The position numbers and the translations under genes are program-made. Under the pieces are notes generated by a model. That model saw only the letters and a list, made by a program, of their open reading frames with translations, ran no database searches and was not told the DNA's origin. Shown piece by piece: positions 10,255 through 17,602 of a stretch of 64,000 nt of DNA; within the stretch, counting starts at the first letter, position 1; every line of letters begins with the position of its first letter. Source of the DNA: Proteobacteria bacterium SG_bin9 (lineage in GTDB: Bacteria; Pseudomonadota; Alphaproteobacteria; Rhizobiales; Xanthobacteraceae); NCBI GenBank assembly GCA_002083525.1, contig LWDM01000029.1, forward strand, positions 62,001 to 126,000. The letters are read 5' to 3'.

Positions 10255-11564
10255 CCGCCGAGCGCCGGGACAGTGCTGCATCAAATCCTGGCCCCGTCCC
10301 GGGGTTCTGCCGCGACTGCCTGCATGACATCGACCGCCCGGCACCGCGCTGCCCGCAATGCGGCTCACCGCGCCTGCTGCGCCATCGCGCGCTGAACGAT
10401 CTCGCCATCGCTCACATCGATTGCGATGCGTTCTACGCGACGGTCGAGAAGCGCGACAATCCGAGTATCGCCGACAAGCCCGTGATCATCGGCGGCGGCA
10501 AGCGCGGCGTCGTGTCGGCGGCCTGCTACATCTCGCGGACCTACGGCGTGCGCTCGGCGATGCCGATGTTCAAGGCGCTGGCGCTCTGCCCGCATGCGGT
10601 CGTCGTCCGCCCTGACATGGCAAAATACGTACGCGTCGGCCGCGAGGTGCGCCGCGCCATGCAGGCGCTGACGCCGCTGGTCGAACCGCTGTCGATCGAC
10701 GAGGCATTTCTCGATCTCTCCGGCACCGAATTGCTGCACGGCATGCTCCCGGCGAAAACGCTGGCGCGTTTCGCCCGCGAGGTCGAAGACGGCATCGGCA
10801 TCACCGTGTCGGTCGGTCTCGCGCCGAACAAGTTTCTCGCCAAGATCGCCTCCGACCTCGACAAGCCGCGCGGCTACGCCGCGCTCGATCAAGCCGGAGC
10901 CACCGAGATGCTTGCGGAACGGCCGGTGAGCTTCATCTACGGCGTCGGACCTGTAACGCAGGAACGGCTGTCGTCGCGGGGTTTTCGCATCATCGCCGAC
11001 CTGCAGCGCGCCGACGAAACCGCCCTGATGAAGCAGTTCGGTGACGAAGGCCGCAGGCTCTGGCGGCTCGCGCGCGGCATCGATCACCGGCGGGTCGAGC
11101 CGGATCGCGGCGCCAAGGTCATTTCGAGTGAGACCACGTTCGAGACCGATATCCGCGACTTCGCGACGCTGGAGAAAATCCTGTGGCGGCTGTGCGAGAA
11201 GGTTTCCGCGCGGCTGAAGGCCGGCGAACACGCCGGCATGACGATCACGTTAAAGCTGAAAACCGCAGACTTCCGTCAGCGCACCCGTTCGCGCTCGATC
11301 ACCATGCCGACGCAACTCGCGGCGCGTATCTTCGCGGCCAGCCGCGATATGCTTGCCGCCGAGATCGACGGCACCGCATTTCGTTTGATTGGCGCGGGCG
11401 TCAGTGCGTTAAGACCGGCATCGGAAGCCGATGAAACGGACCTGATTGATCGCCGCACGGCTCACGCCGAGCGCGCCATGGATGGCTTGCGCAAGAAATT
11501 TGGCAGCGAAGCGATCATCAAGGGCATCGCCTACGACGGACCGGCCAAGGGCGACCCGTCATAA
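10251..11564 (+). CDS. dinB: DNA polymerase IV with N-terminal zinc ribbon
   Basis: Y-family error-prone polymerase for translesion synthesis, 437 aa. Catalytic acidic residues are seen in HIDCDAFYATVE and LSIDEAFLDLSG. A helix-hairpin-helix region and little-finger domain follow. The first 45 residues carry CRDC ... CPQC, a probable zinc ribbon absent from E. coli DinB but seen in related alphaproteobacterial enzymes. The GTG at 10251 overlaps the preceding stop; a GTG 18 bp upstream is an alternative. I see no beta-clamp motif assignable with confidence. It converges on eipB. Confidence 0.93.
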   Translation: MTAERRDSAASNPGPVPGFCRDCLHDIDRPAPRCPQCGSPRLLRHRALNDLAIAHIDCDAFYATVEKRDNPSIADKPVIIGGGKRGVVSAACYISRTYGVRSAMPMFKALALCPHAVVVRPDMAKYVRVGREVRRAMQALTPLVEPLSIDEAFLDLSGTELLHGMLPAKTLARFAREVEDGIGITVSVGLAPNKFLAKIASDLDKPRGYAALDQAGATEMLAERPVSFIYGVGPVTQERLSSRGFRIIADLQRADETALMKQFGDEGRRLWRLARGIDHRRVEPDRGAKVISSETTFETDIRDFATLEKILWRLCEKVSARLKAGEHAGMTITLKLKTADFRQRTRSRSITMPTQLAARIFAASRDMLAAEIDGTAFRLIGAGVSALRPASEADETDLIDRRTAHAERAMDGLRKKFGSEAIIKGIAYDGPAKGDPS

Positions 11565-11570
11565 GGCCCA

Positions 11571-12434
11571 TCACTTACAGGGCTTCGAATCCTTGACGTC
11601 GAGCTTTGCCATCGCGCCCGCGATGACGAAGTCGTTGTAGTCGAGCACGAGTGCGCGCGAGACGCCGTTCTCGTAAAGCTCGAACGACATGGCGTAGACC
11701 GGCGTCTGCTCGCCGGTGCCCGATTTGACGCTGCGGTCGTAGTAGCTCACCGTCACGGGCCAGCGGGTCAGGCTCTTGAGCCGCTCGCTCGTCGTGGTCA
11801 CGTCCGGTGTCGACGGAGCCTTCTCGCCAGGGATCGCCTGTCCGATCACGGTGAGCGTGTTGTAGACCTTCTCACCGTCGTCGGAGCCGTCATAGACCGC
11901 GAGTTCGAGCAGCGACTTGCCGTCCTTGGCCGCGTCGACGATGCGGCGCACCTGCTCGGTCGGAAATACAGTCGACGCATCGAGCGTGAAGGTCTTCGCC
12001 TTCGGCTGCTTCAGCTTCACGGTGATGCCGCTGCCCGTCCGCTCGGCCGACCCATCGACGGAGCTCGTCGTGGCGTCATTGGTGCGCGTCTCGATCTTGA
12101 AGCGATAGCTCTTGCCGTCGCCCTCCTCCCAGCTCGTTGAACGCAAGTCGCTGAGGATCGATTTCGACTCGCCGATGTCGAGCTGCGACACCTGGCGGAA
12201 TTCGGTGGTGTAGCCTTCGCACGAGCTGCCGACGAAGTTGTAGAGGATGCGTCCGCGGGCACTGTTGATCGAGGCATTGCCGCGCGACTTCTGCAGGCTC
12301 AGCTCATACACCGCCTGATGCGCAAGGAACGGCAGCGAGGGCGCCGCAGCGGCCGATCCGGCAATCGCCGCACCGGCGCCAACCGCCAAAACGCAGGCGA
12401 TGCCCCGCACGGATGTATGCGCCGATCGAAACAT
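11571..12434 (-). CDS. eipB: EipB family periplasmic envelope-integrity protein (DUF1849)
   Basis: 287 aa with an N-terminal signal peptide ending near GSAAAA. The mature part begins PSLPFLAHQAVYELSL, as in EipB, a periplasmic beta-spiral protein needed for envelope integrity in Brucella. A cysteine near the start of the fold (SSCEGY) and one at the extreme C-terminus (KPCK) match the disulfide described for that family. The start is ATG at 12434 with GGGAGGT upstream; a longer open frame upstream is spurious. It converges on dinB with a 6 bp gap. Confidence 0.9.
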   Translation of the reverse strand: MFRSAHTSVRGIACVLAVGAGAAIAGSAAAAPSLPFLAHQAVYELSLQKSRGNASINSARGRILYNFVGSSCEGYTTEFRQVSQLDIGESKSILSDLRSTSWEEGDGKSYRFKIETRTNDATTSSVDGSAERTGSGITVKLKQPKAKTFTLDASTVFPTEQVRRIVDAAKDGKSLLELAVYDGSDDGEKVYNTLTVIGQAIPGEKAPSTPDVTTTSERLKSLTRWPVTVSYYDRSVKSGTGEQTPVYAMSFELYENGVSRALVLDYNDFVIAGAMAKLDVKDSKPCK

Positions 12435-12674
12435 GCGGACCTCCCGAGAATGATTCGAAACTGTAATAATCCTCCGATTGCGCCGCAACTGGGGCCAACC
12501 CAATGAAATCCGCCATTTATGCTGAAAAACAGGGCTTTTTCGGATTTCGGCGGTATCCGGCGAGCGCACGTCCGGCTTGCATGCTGCGGCGGCATCGGCG
12601 AAAAAAGTGAACCGGTCGCGCGCCACCGCGACCCCGGCCTTTAACAGCAACACAGAACAATTTGGGGAACGCAC

Positions 12675-13142
12675 ATGGCGGGAACGGTCGAGCAGAAACT
12701 TGGCGCGATGGGCATTGTGCTAGACGAACCACGCGCGCCGGTCGCGAACTACGTCGGCTTCGTGCGCACCGGCAACTTGCTCTACGTCTCGGGACAGATT
12801 TGCATCACCGGCGACGGCAAGGTCGTCGCCAAGGGACAATGCGGCTCAGCCGTGACCGTCGAGCAAGGCGCGGCAGGCGCGCGTGTCTGCGCGATCAATC
12901 TGCTGGCGCAGGTGAAGGCTGCGCTCGGCGATCTCGACAAGGTCGCGCGCGTGGTGCGGCTCGGCGGCTTCGTCAACTCCGCGCCGGGATTTGTCGACGG
13001 CCCGAAGGTCCTGAACGGCGCGTCGGATCTGATGGTCGCGGCCTTCGGCGACAAGGGACGTCACGCCCGCACCACCGTCGGCGTCTCGGCCCTGCCGGCT
13101 GATGCGGCGGTCGAAGTCGAAGCGATCTTCGAGGTCGCATGA
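12675..13142 (+). CDS. RidA (YjgF/UK114) family protein
   Basis: 155 aa and longer than classic RidA (about 128 aa), matching the endoribonuclease L-PSP-like subgroup. Family features are LLYVSGQI, the central NLLAQVKAALGDLDKV helix, and RTTVGVSALPADAAVEVEAIFEV at the C-terminus, including the Arg that in RidA binds the imine substrate's carboxylate. True RidA deaminates reactive enamines/imines; the activity of this subgroup is uncertain. ATG at 12675 follows GGGGA. The last Ala codon and stop lie inside a short palindromic repeat (13137-13180). Confidence 0.88.
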   Translation: MAGTVEQKLGAMGIVLDEPRAPVANYVGFVRTGNLLYVSGQICITGDGKVVAKGQCGSAVTVEQGAAGARVCAINLLAQVKAALGDLDKVARVVRLGGFVNSAPGFVDGPKVLNGASDLMVAAFGDKGRHARTTVGVSALPADAAVEVEAIFEVA

Positions 13143-13180
13143 TCCCGAAAAGTGGGACCGGTTTTCGGATCAGATCATGC
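13137..13180. repeat. Short interspersed palindromic repeat, copy 1
   Basis: A 44-bp element beginning GCATGATCC and ending GGATCAGATCATGC, with a CCGAAAAGTGGG / ACCGGTTTTCGG inner dyad. It is nearly identical to 29332-29376. I recall similar elements between genes in Bradyrhizobium-like genomes. Its first bases supply GCA TGA, the last codon and stop of the RidA gene. Confidence 0.85.
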
Positions 13181-13209
13181 GCATGAACAAGCTGATTTAG
13201 AGGTTGCCG

Positions 13210-13956
13210 ATGCGCGCGCCTGACTGGCTGACAGCTCGCCCGGTGGCACACCGGGGACTGCACACCGCGACGCGCGGCATCATCGAGAACATGCCGTCGG
13301 CAATCACCGCCGCGGTGAACGGCAACTTCGCCATCGAGGTCGATCTGCAGCTCTCGCGCGACGGCGAAGCGATGGTGCATCACGACTACAAGCTCGGCCG
13401 CCTCAACGAAGGCGCGGCACAGCTGATCGACATGACCGCCGCCGAACTGAAAGCGGTCAGCTTCAAGGCGACGTCCGATCGCATGATGACGCTCGGCGAT
13501 CTCTGCGATCTCGCCGACGGCCGCGTGCCGCTCGTGCTCGAGATGAAGAGCACGTATTCGGGCGATCGCAAGCTTGCCGCGCGGATGGCGCAGGTGCTGG
13601 CAGGCTACAAAGGACCGGCCGCGGCCATGTCGTTCGATCCGGATCAGGTGATGGCGATCCGCGAGACCATGCCTGCCCTCATCCGCGGCATCGTCGCCCA
13701 GCGCACGTACAACGACAGCTACTGGACACACCTGCCGCAGGAGCAGCGCGACGCCATGCTCCATCTGCGCCATGGATTCCGCACGCAGCCGCACTTCGTT
13801 GCCTACTGGGTGAACGAACTGCCTGCCCCCGCGCCATGGATCGCCCGCAACATCTTCGGTTGCGCGCTGTTGACCTGGACCGTGCGCACGCCCGAGCAAC
13901 GCGAGCGCGCCGGGCAGCATGCCGATCAGATGATCTTCGAGGGCTTTGTTCCGTAA
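13210..13956 (+). CDS. Glycerophosphodiester phosphodiesterase
   Basis: Hydrolyses glycerophosphodiesters to glycerol-3-phosphate and an alcohol. It has 248 aa and no signal peptide, so it is cytoplasmic. GDPD signatures: AHRGLHT near residue 17 with the catalytic His-Arg, IEVDLQLSRDGEAMVHHD with metal-binding Glu/Asp and the second His, and PLVLEMKS with the third acidic residue. The start is ATG at 13210 (AGAGG upstream). It lies just after the repeat and upstream of the FemAB-like gene on the same strand. Confidence 0.92.
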   Translation: MRAPDWLTARPVAHRGLHTATRGIIENMPSAITAAVNGNFAIEVDLQLSRDGEAMVHHDYKLGRLNEGAAQLIDMTAAELKAVSFKATSDRMMTLGDLCDLADGRVPLVLEMKSTYSGDRKLAARMAQVLAGYKGPAAAMSFDPDQVMAIRETMPALIRGIVAQRTYNDSYWTHLPQEQRDAMLHLRHGFRTQPHFVAYWVNELPAPAPWIARNIFGCALLTWTVRTPEQRERAGQHADQMIFEGFVP

Positions 13957-14045
13957 CGCCAGCTCCTCGCGGCCTCTTGAACTGGCAGGCGAACGCGCAA
14001 TCTGTATAGTAAACCTGCTGCCGCCGCGCGGATTGATCTCGCCTG

Positions 14046-15209
14046 ATGTCCTCTCCTGAACTGACGCTCGAAGCCGTCTCATCTGTGACCCAGATTGCGG
14101 CTGCCGACTGGGATGCCTGCGCGCAGGGCAGCGGCGGCTACAATCCGTTCGTCAGTCACGCGTTCTTCTTGGCGCTCGAAGAGTCGAAGTCGGCCTGCCC
14201 CCGCGCCGGCTGGGGCCCGCGCCACCTGATCGCGCGCAACGGCGGCAACATTCTCGGAATCGTGCCGTGCTACCTGAAATCACACTCGCAGGGCGAATAC
14301 GTCTTCGACCACAGCTGGGCGGATGCCTTCATGCGCGCCGGCGGCGAGTACTATCCGAAGCTGCAGGCCTCGGTGCCGTTCACGCCCGCGACCGGGCCAC
14401 GCCTCCTGATCCGCAGCGACGCCGATCATGACGCCATCGGCGCGGTGCTCGCACGCGGCCTGATCGGGCTGACGGAGGCGACCAGCGCATCGTCCGTGCA
14501 CGTGACCTTCGCGCCCGAGAACCAGTGGAAATTGCTCGCCGAACAGGGTTTCCTGCAGCGGACCGACACGCAGTTTCACTGGCACAATGAGGGTTACGCG
14601 ACATTCGACGATTTCCTCAGCACACTCAACTCGCGCCACCGCAAGGCGATCAAACGCGAGCGGCGCGAGGCCGTCGCGAACGGCATCACCATCCATCATC
14701 TCACCGGCAGCGACCTGACCGGGGATGCGTGGGACGCCTTCTTCGAATTCTACATGGAGACCGGCTCGCGCAAGTGGGGCCGCCCTTATCTCACCCGCGA
14801 TTTCTACGCGCGCGTCGGCGAGACCATGCGGGATCACATCGTGCTGGTGATGGCGAAGCGCAACGACCGCTGGATTGCCGGCGCGATTAACTTCATCGGC
14901 TCGGATACGCTGTTCGGCCGCCACTGGGGCGCGATCGAGCACCACCCGTTCCTGCACTTCGAGGTCTGCTATTATCAGGCCATCGAGTTTGCGATTTCCC
15001 GCAAGCTGAAATGGGTCGAGGCCGGTGCGCAGGGCGAGCACAAGATCGCGCGCGGCTACCTGCCGCGCATCACCTACTCCGCCCACTACCTCGCCGATCC
15101 GTCCTTGCGCCGCGCCGTGCGCGACTATCTCAAACACGAACGAAACTACGTGCAGGAAGCGGCGCGCGAATTGACCGATGCCGGACCGTTCCGCAAAGCG
15201 TGCGACTAG
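14046..15209 (+). CDS. FemAB-like GNAT acyltransferase (PF04339 type)
   Basis: 387 aa cytoplasmic protein resembling the FemAB_like family (COG3146) with the GNAT fold. Typical elements are NPFVSHAFFLALEESKS near residue 35, WGPRHLIAR, VFDHSWADAF, the basic SRHRKAIKRERR segment, and a C-terminal GAQGEHKIARGYLPR block. The acceptor is not known; the family is often listed as peptidoglycan- or lipid-related, but this is inference. The start is ATG at 14046. It is in a run of same-strand genes with the phosphodiesterase and HIT genes. Confidence 0.85.
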   Translation: MSSPELTLEAVSSVTQIAAADWDACAQGSGGYNPFVSHAFFLALEESKSACPRAGWGPRHLIARNGGNILGIVPCYLKSHSQGEYVFDHSWADAFMRAGGEYYPKLQASVPFTPATGPRLLIRSDADHDAIGAVLARGLIGLTEATSASSVHVTFAPENQWKLLAEQGFLQRTDTQFHWHNEGYATFDDFLSTLNSRHRKAIKRERREAVANGITIHHLTGSDLTGDAWDAFFEFYMETGSRKWGRPYLTRDFYARVGETMRDHIVLVMAKRNDRWIAGAINFIGSDTLFGRHWGAIEHHPFLHFEVCYYQAIEFAISRKLKWVEAGAQGEHKIARGYLPRITYSAHYLADPSLRRAVRDYLKHERNYVQEAARELTDAGPFRKACD

Positions 15210-15289
15210 CCGCGCGCGCTTGACCTGCCGCCTTGCCGCGGGCGACAATTACTGCAACAGCAATATCAAAAGTTCTGCCGGGAGCCGTT

Positions 15290-15715
15290 ATGACCGCTTA
15301 CGACACCAACAATATCTTCGCGAAAATCCTGCGTGGCGAGCTGCCGGCCTACAAGGTCTACGAGGACGATCACACCTACGCGTTCCTCGACATCATGCCG
15401 CGCTCGCCAGGCCACACGCTGGTGATTCCGAAAGCGCCGGCGCGCAATATTTTCGATATCAAGCCTGACGACCTCGCTCACGTCGCACGCACTGCGCACA
15501 AAATCGCCGCTGCAGCAAAGAAGGCCTTCAACGCCGACGGCATGACGATCGCGCAATACAGCGAACAGGCCGGCGGCCAGGTGGTGTTTCACCTGCATAT
15601 GCACGTGATGCCGCGGACCTTGGGCGTCGCGTTACTTCCCGCGGCAAGCGTCAAAGCCGAGCCCAAACTGCTGGAAGATCATGCGACGCGGATGATCGCG
15701 GCGCTGGCGTCCTGA
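15290..15715 (+). CDS. HIT family nucleotide-binding hydrolase
   Basis: 141 aa purine-nucleoside phosphoramidase-like protein (HINT/HIT superfamily). The histidine triad is visible as HLHMHVMPR near residue 100, preceded by GGQVVF. N-terminal IFAKILRGELPAYKVYED and FLDIMPRSPGHTLVIPK are typical. ATG at 15290 follows GGGAG; the frame is open further upstream but lacks family similarity. It converges on azlD with a 3 bp gap. Confidence 0.94.
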   Translation: MTAYDTNNIFAKILRGELPAYKVYEDDHTYAFLDIMPRSPGHTLVIPKAPARNIFDIKPDDLAHVARTAHKIAAAAKKAFNADGMTIAQYSEQAGGQVVFHLHMHVMPRTLGVALLPAASVKAEPKLLEDHATRMIAALAS

Positions 15716-15718
15716 GCG

Positions 15719-16063
15719 TTATCCGTAGAGATATTTGCCCGTCATGATCACGATTTCGCCGGTCAGAACGCCGGCGAGCACCGACTTGCGGAAGCCGAGA
15801 TAGGCGGCGAAGCCGGCAATCGTCGCTCCGAAGCGGAACGCGATCGGCACGCTCGCGAGCGCGCCCGGCGGTGCTGCGAGAATCTGCGTGATGACGCCGG
15901 CGAGAATGGCGGTCGCCACCGCCCTCACCCAGATCAGCATCTCCGATCCCTCGTCGATGCCGCCGCCGACCCACACGCCCAGCATGCGCCAGACGCCGTT
16001 CGGCAAAATGCCCGCGATCAGCAGCAGCCACAGCGCATGCCAGTCACCGATGAAATCGCTCAT
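15719..16063 (-). CDS. azlD: AzlD-type small subunit of a branched-chain amino acid exporter
   Basis: 114 aa membrane protein with about four predicted helices and the AzlD-like motif LPNGVWRMLGVWVGGGI near the N-terminus. It pairs with AzlC to form an exporter for branched-chain amino acids or analogues (known from Bacillus AzlCD and YgaZH). It is downstream of azlC with a 4-bp ATGA overlap (16060-16063). Confidence 0.88.
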   Translation of the reverse strand: MSDFIGDWHALWLLLIAGILPNGVWRMLGVWVGGGIDEGSEMLIWVRAVATAILAGVITQILAAPPGALASVPIAFRFGATIAGFAAYLGFRKSVLAGVLTGEIVIMTGKYLYG

Positions 16064-16800
16064 CGCCGCTTCCTCCGCCATACATGCACGCCGTAAGCAA
16101 TCGTGCCGGCGAGCACGCCGCTGATCAGAATGTCGACGCCGGTTTTGAACGTCGCCACGACCGGATAGAGCGCGATGCCGAGCACAAGTGCCACCTTGTC
16201 CGCTGTCTGCTTGGCGTTCAGCGCGGTCGAATAGAGGAACGTCAGCGGCGTCAGCGCCAGCACAGCCGCGCCGAGGAGTGGCGGAAATTTCGCGGCCATC
16301 TGATAGCCGAGCGCCGTGGCAATGAGGCAGATGATGACGAACCCCGTCCCCATGCCGTTGCCGAACAGGATGCGCCGCTCGCGCGGAATCTGCGGAAACA
16401 GCCGGAAGCCTTCGACCCAGAACGTCACCGCCGTGAAATGGGCCGGCAAGATCAGGTGATAGAAGCGCGTGTTCGGCGTGCGCATCATCGGCAAGAGCGA
16501 CACCACCATCGGCATCAGGCGGATGGCCGTGAGCGTCACCGCGATCGCCGCCTGAATCACGGTCGCGCCCGAATGCAGCGATGTCATCAGGATCACCTGC
16601 GCCGGCCCTGCCCAGATCAGCGCCGAGCTGATGAGCGCCCAGCCGAGGCTGAAATGCGTGTCGTGGGCGAGCGCGCCGATGCCAATGAAGGTGCCGAACA
16701 ACACGTAGGCGAGCACTGACTTCAGCGAAGTCTGCAATCCCAGCGCGAACACCCGCGTCGAGCTCAGCCAAATGTCGGAAGTGGGAGGCGGAAGCGCCAC
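16060..16800 (-). CDS. azlC: AzlC family permease, large exporter subunit
   Basis: 246 aa polytopic inner-membrane protein. Characteristic AzlC elements are the FGTFIGIGALAHD start, GWALISSALIWAGPAQVILM, and LTAIRLMPMVVSLLPMMR. It forms an exporter with AzlD, immediately downstream and overlapping. The first possible start is GTG at 16800 with no good ribosome site, so translation may begin slightly further in; the choice does not affect the helices. Confidence 0.88.
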   Translation of the reverse strand: MALPPPTSDIWLSSTRVFALGLQTSLKSVLAYVLFGTFIGIGALAHDTHFSLGWALISSALIWAGPAQVILMTSLHSGATVIQAAIAVTLTAIRLMPMVVSLLPMMRTPNTRFYHLILPAHFTAVTFWVEGFRLFPQIPRERRILFGNGMGTGFVIICLIATALGYQMAAKFPPLLGAAVLALTPLTFLYSTALNAKQTADKVALVLGIALYPVVATFKTGVDILISGVLAGTIAYGVHVWRRKRR

Positions 16801-17059
16801 GGGGATTCGCTGCGTTGAAAGGATGCTCTAAACGCGCAGCGATCCAGCGCTGCGTCAAGGCGGCAAAGGCCTTTTCTCCCCGCGCCAGAAGCATTTGCGC
16901 CATGCCGCAGGCGGCATCATCCCGTCATCTCGCCGCCATCCGCACCGCGGCACTACGCATCTACCTGCCTGTTTAGGTTAACAAAACCTTTCGAATTTCC
17001 CGTCTTCCGTGTAGCCGCCCGCTCGGGTTAGTTGAAAATAACAACCAGAGAGAACAACC

Positions 17060-17524
17060 ATGATCGAACGGCGGAAGGCTTCTCGCGGCCGGGTGTTTTA
17101 CGGCGGCGTCATTGCGTTCAACGACCAGCGCTCGACCATCGACTGCACCATCCGCAACTTCTCGGAGCGCGGTGCCAAGGTCGAAGTGCCGTTCGGCACT
17201 GTTCTCTCCAATCATGTCGGCCTCACCGTCTGGCATCGTGGCGAAATCTTTCCCGCGCGCGTGATGTGGCGCCGTGGCAATGAAGCCGGCCTCGCTTTCG
17301 AAATGCGCCGCGACGGCGACAACGTCATCGATCTTGCGGAAAAGCGCCGTCTGCGCGGCGGCGTGCTGCGCGGCTTCGTTGCCGACGAAACCGCCGGCGT
17401 CCGCCCAGGCTTCGTCCTCACTGCGGGGCTGGGAAGCCTGGTGGCCGTCGTCTCGAGCTACGGCGTCAACACCATCGTCGCCGGCAAGTTCGACGTGGTG
17501 ATGTCGGCGCTCAGGCGCCACTGA
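17060..17524 (+). CDS. PilZ domain protein
   Basis: 154 aa. The N-terminal PilZ domain has ERRKASRGRV (the RxxxR cyclic-di-GMP contact) and NFSERGAKVE (D/NxSxxG), so c-di-GMP binding is likely. A C-terminal stretch of about 50 residues, FVLTAGLGSLVAVVSSYGVNTIV, may be a membrane-associated hairpin. It is a possible receiver of the signal made by PleD (9 kb upstream), but that link is inference. ATG at 17060 is preceded by a GAGAGA-type site. It converges on clpA across a terminator hairpin. Confidence 0.88.
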   Translation: MIERRKASRGRVFYGGVIAFNDQRSTIDCTIRNFSERGAKVEVPFGTVLSNHVGLTVWHRGEIFPARVMWRRGNEAGLAFEMRRDGDNVIDLAEKRRLRGGVLRGFVADETAGVRPGFVLTAGLGSLVAVVSSYGVNTIVAGKFDVVMSALRRH

Positions 17525-17552
17525 TCGCCGCAACGGCGATACCTGCAGAAAA

Positions 17553-17580
17553 CAAAAAGGCCGGCTTGAAGCCGGCCTTT
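17553..17580 (-). terminator. Terminator of clpA (minus strand)
   Basis: Hairpin AAAGGCCGGC (17556-17565), loop TTGAA, GCCGGCCTTT (17571-17580). The T-rich tail TTTTTGTTTT is on the minus strand, so it ends the clpA transcript. It may also stop the PilZ transcript less efficiently. Confidence 0.8.
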
Positions 17581-17602
17581 CGCATGTTGTGTCTTTGGCG
17601 CG

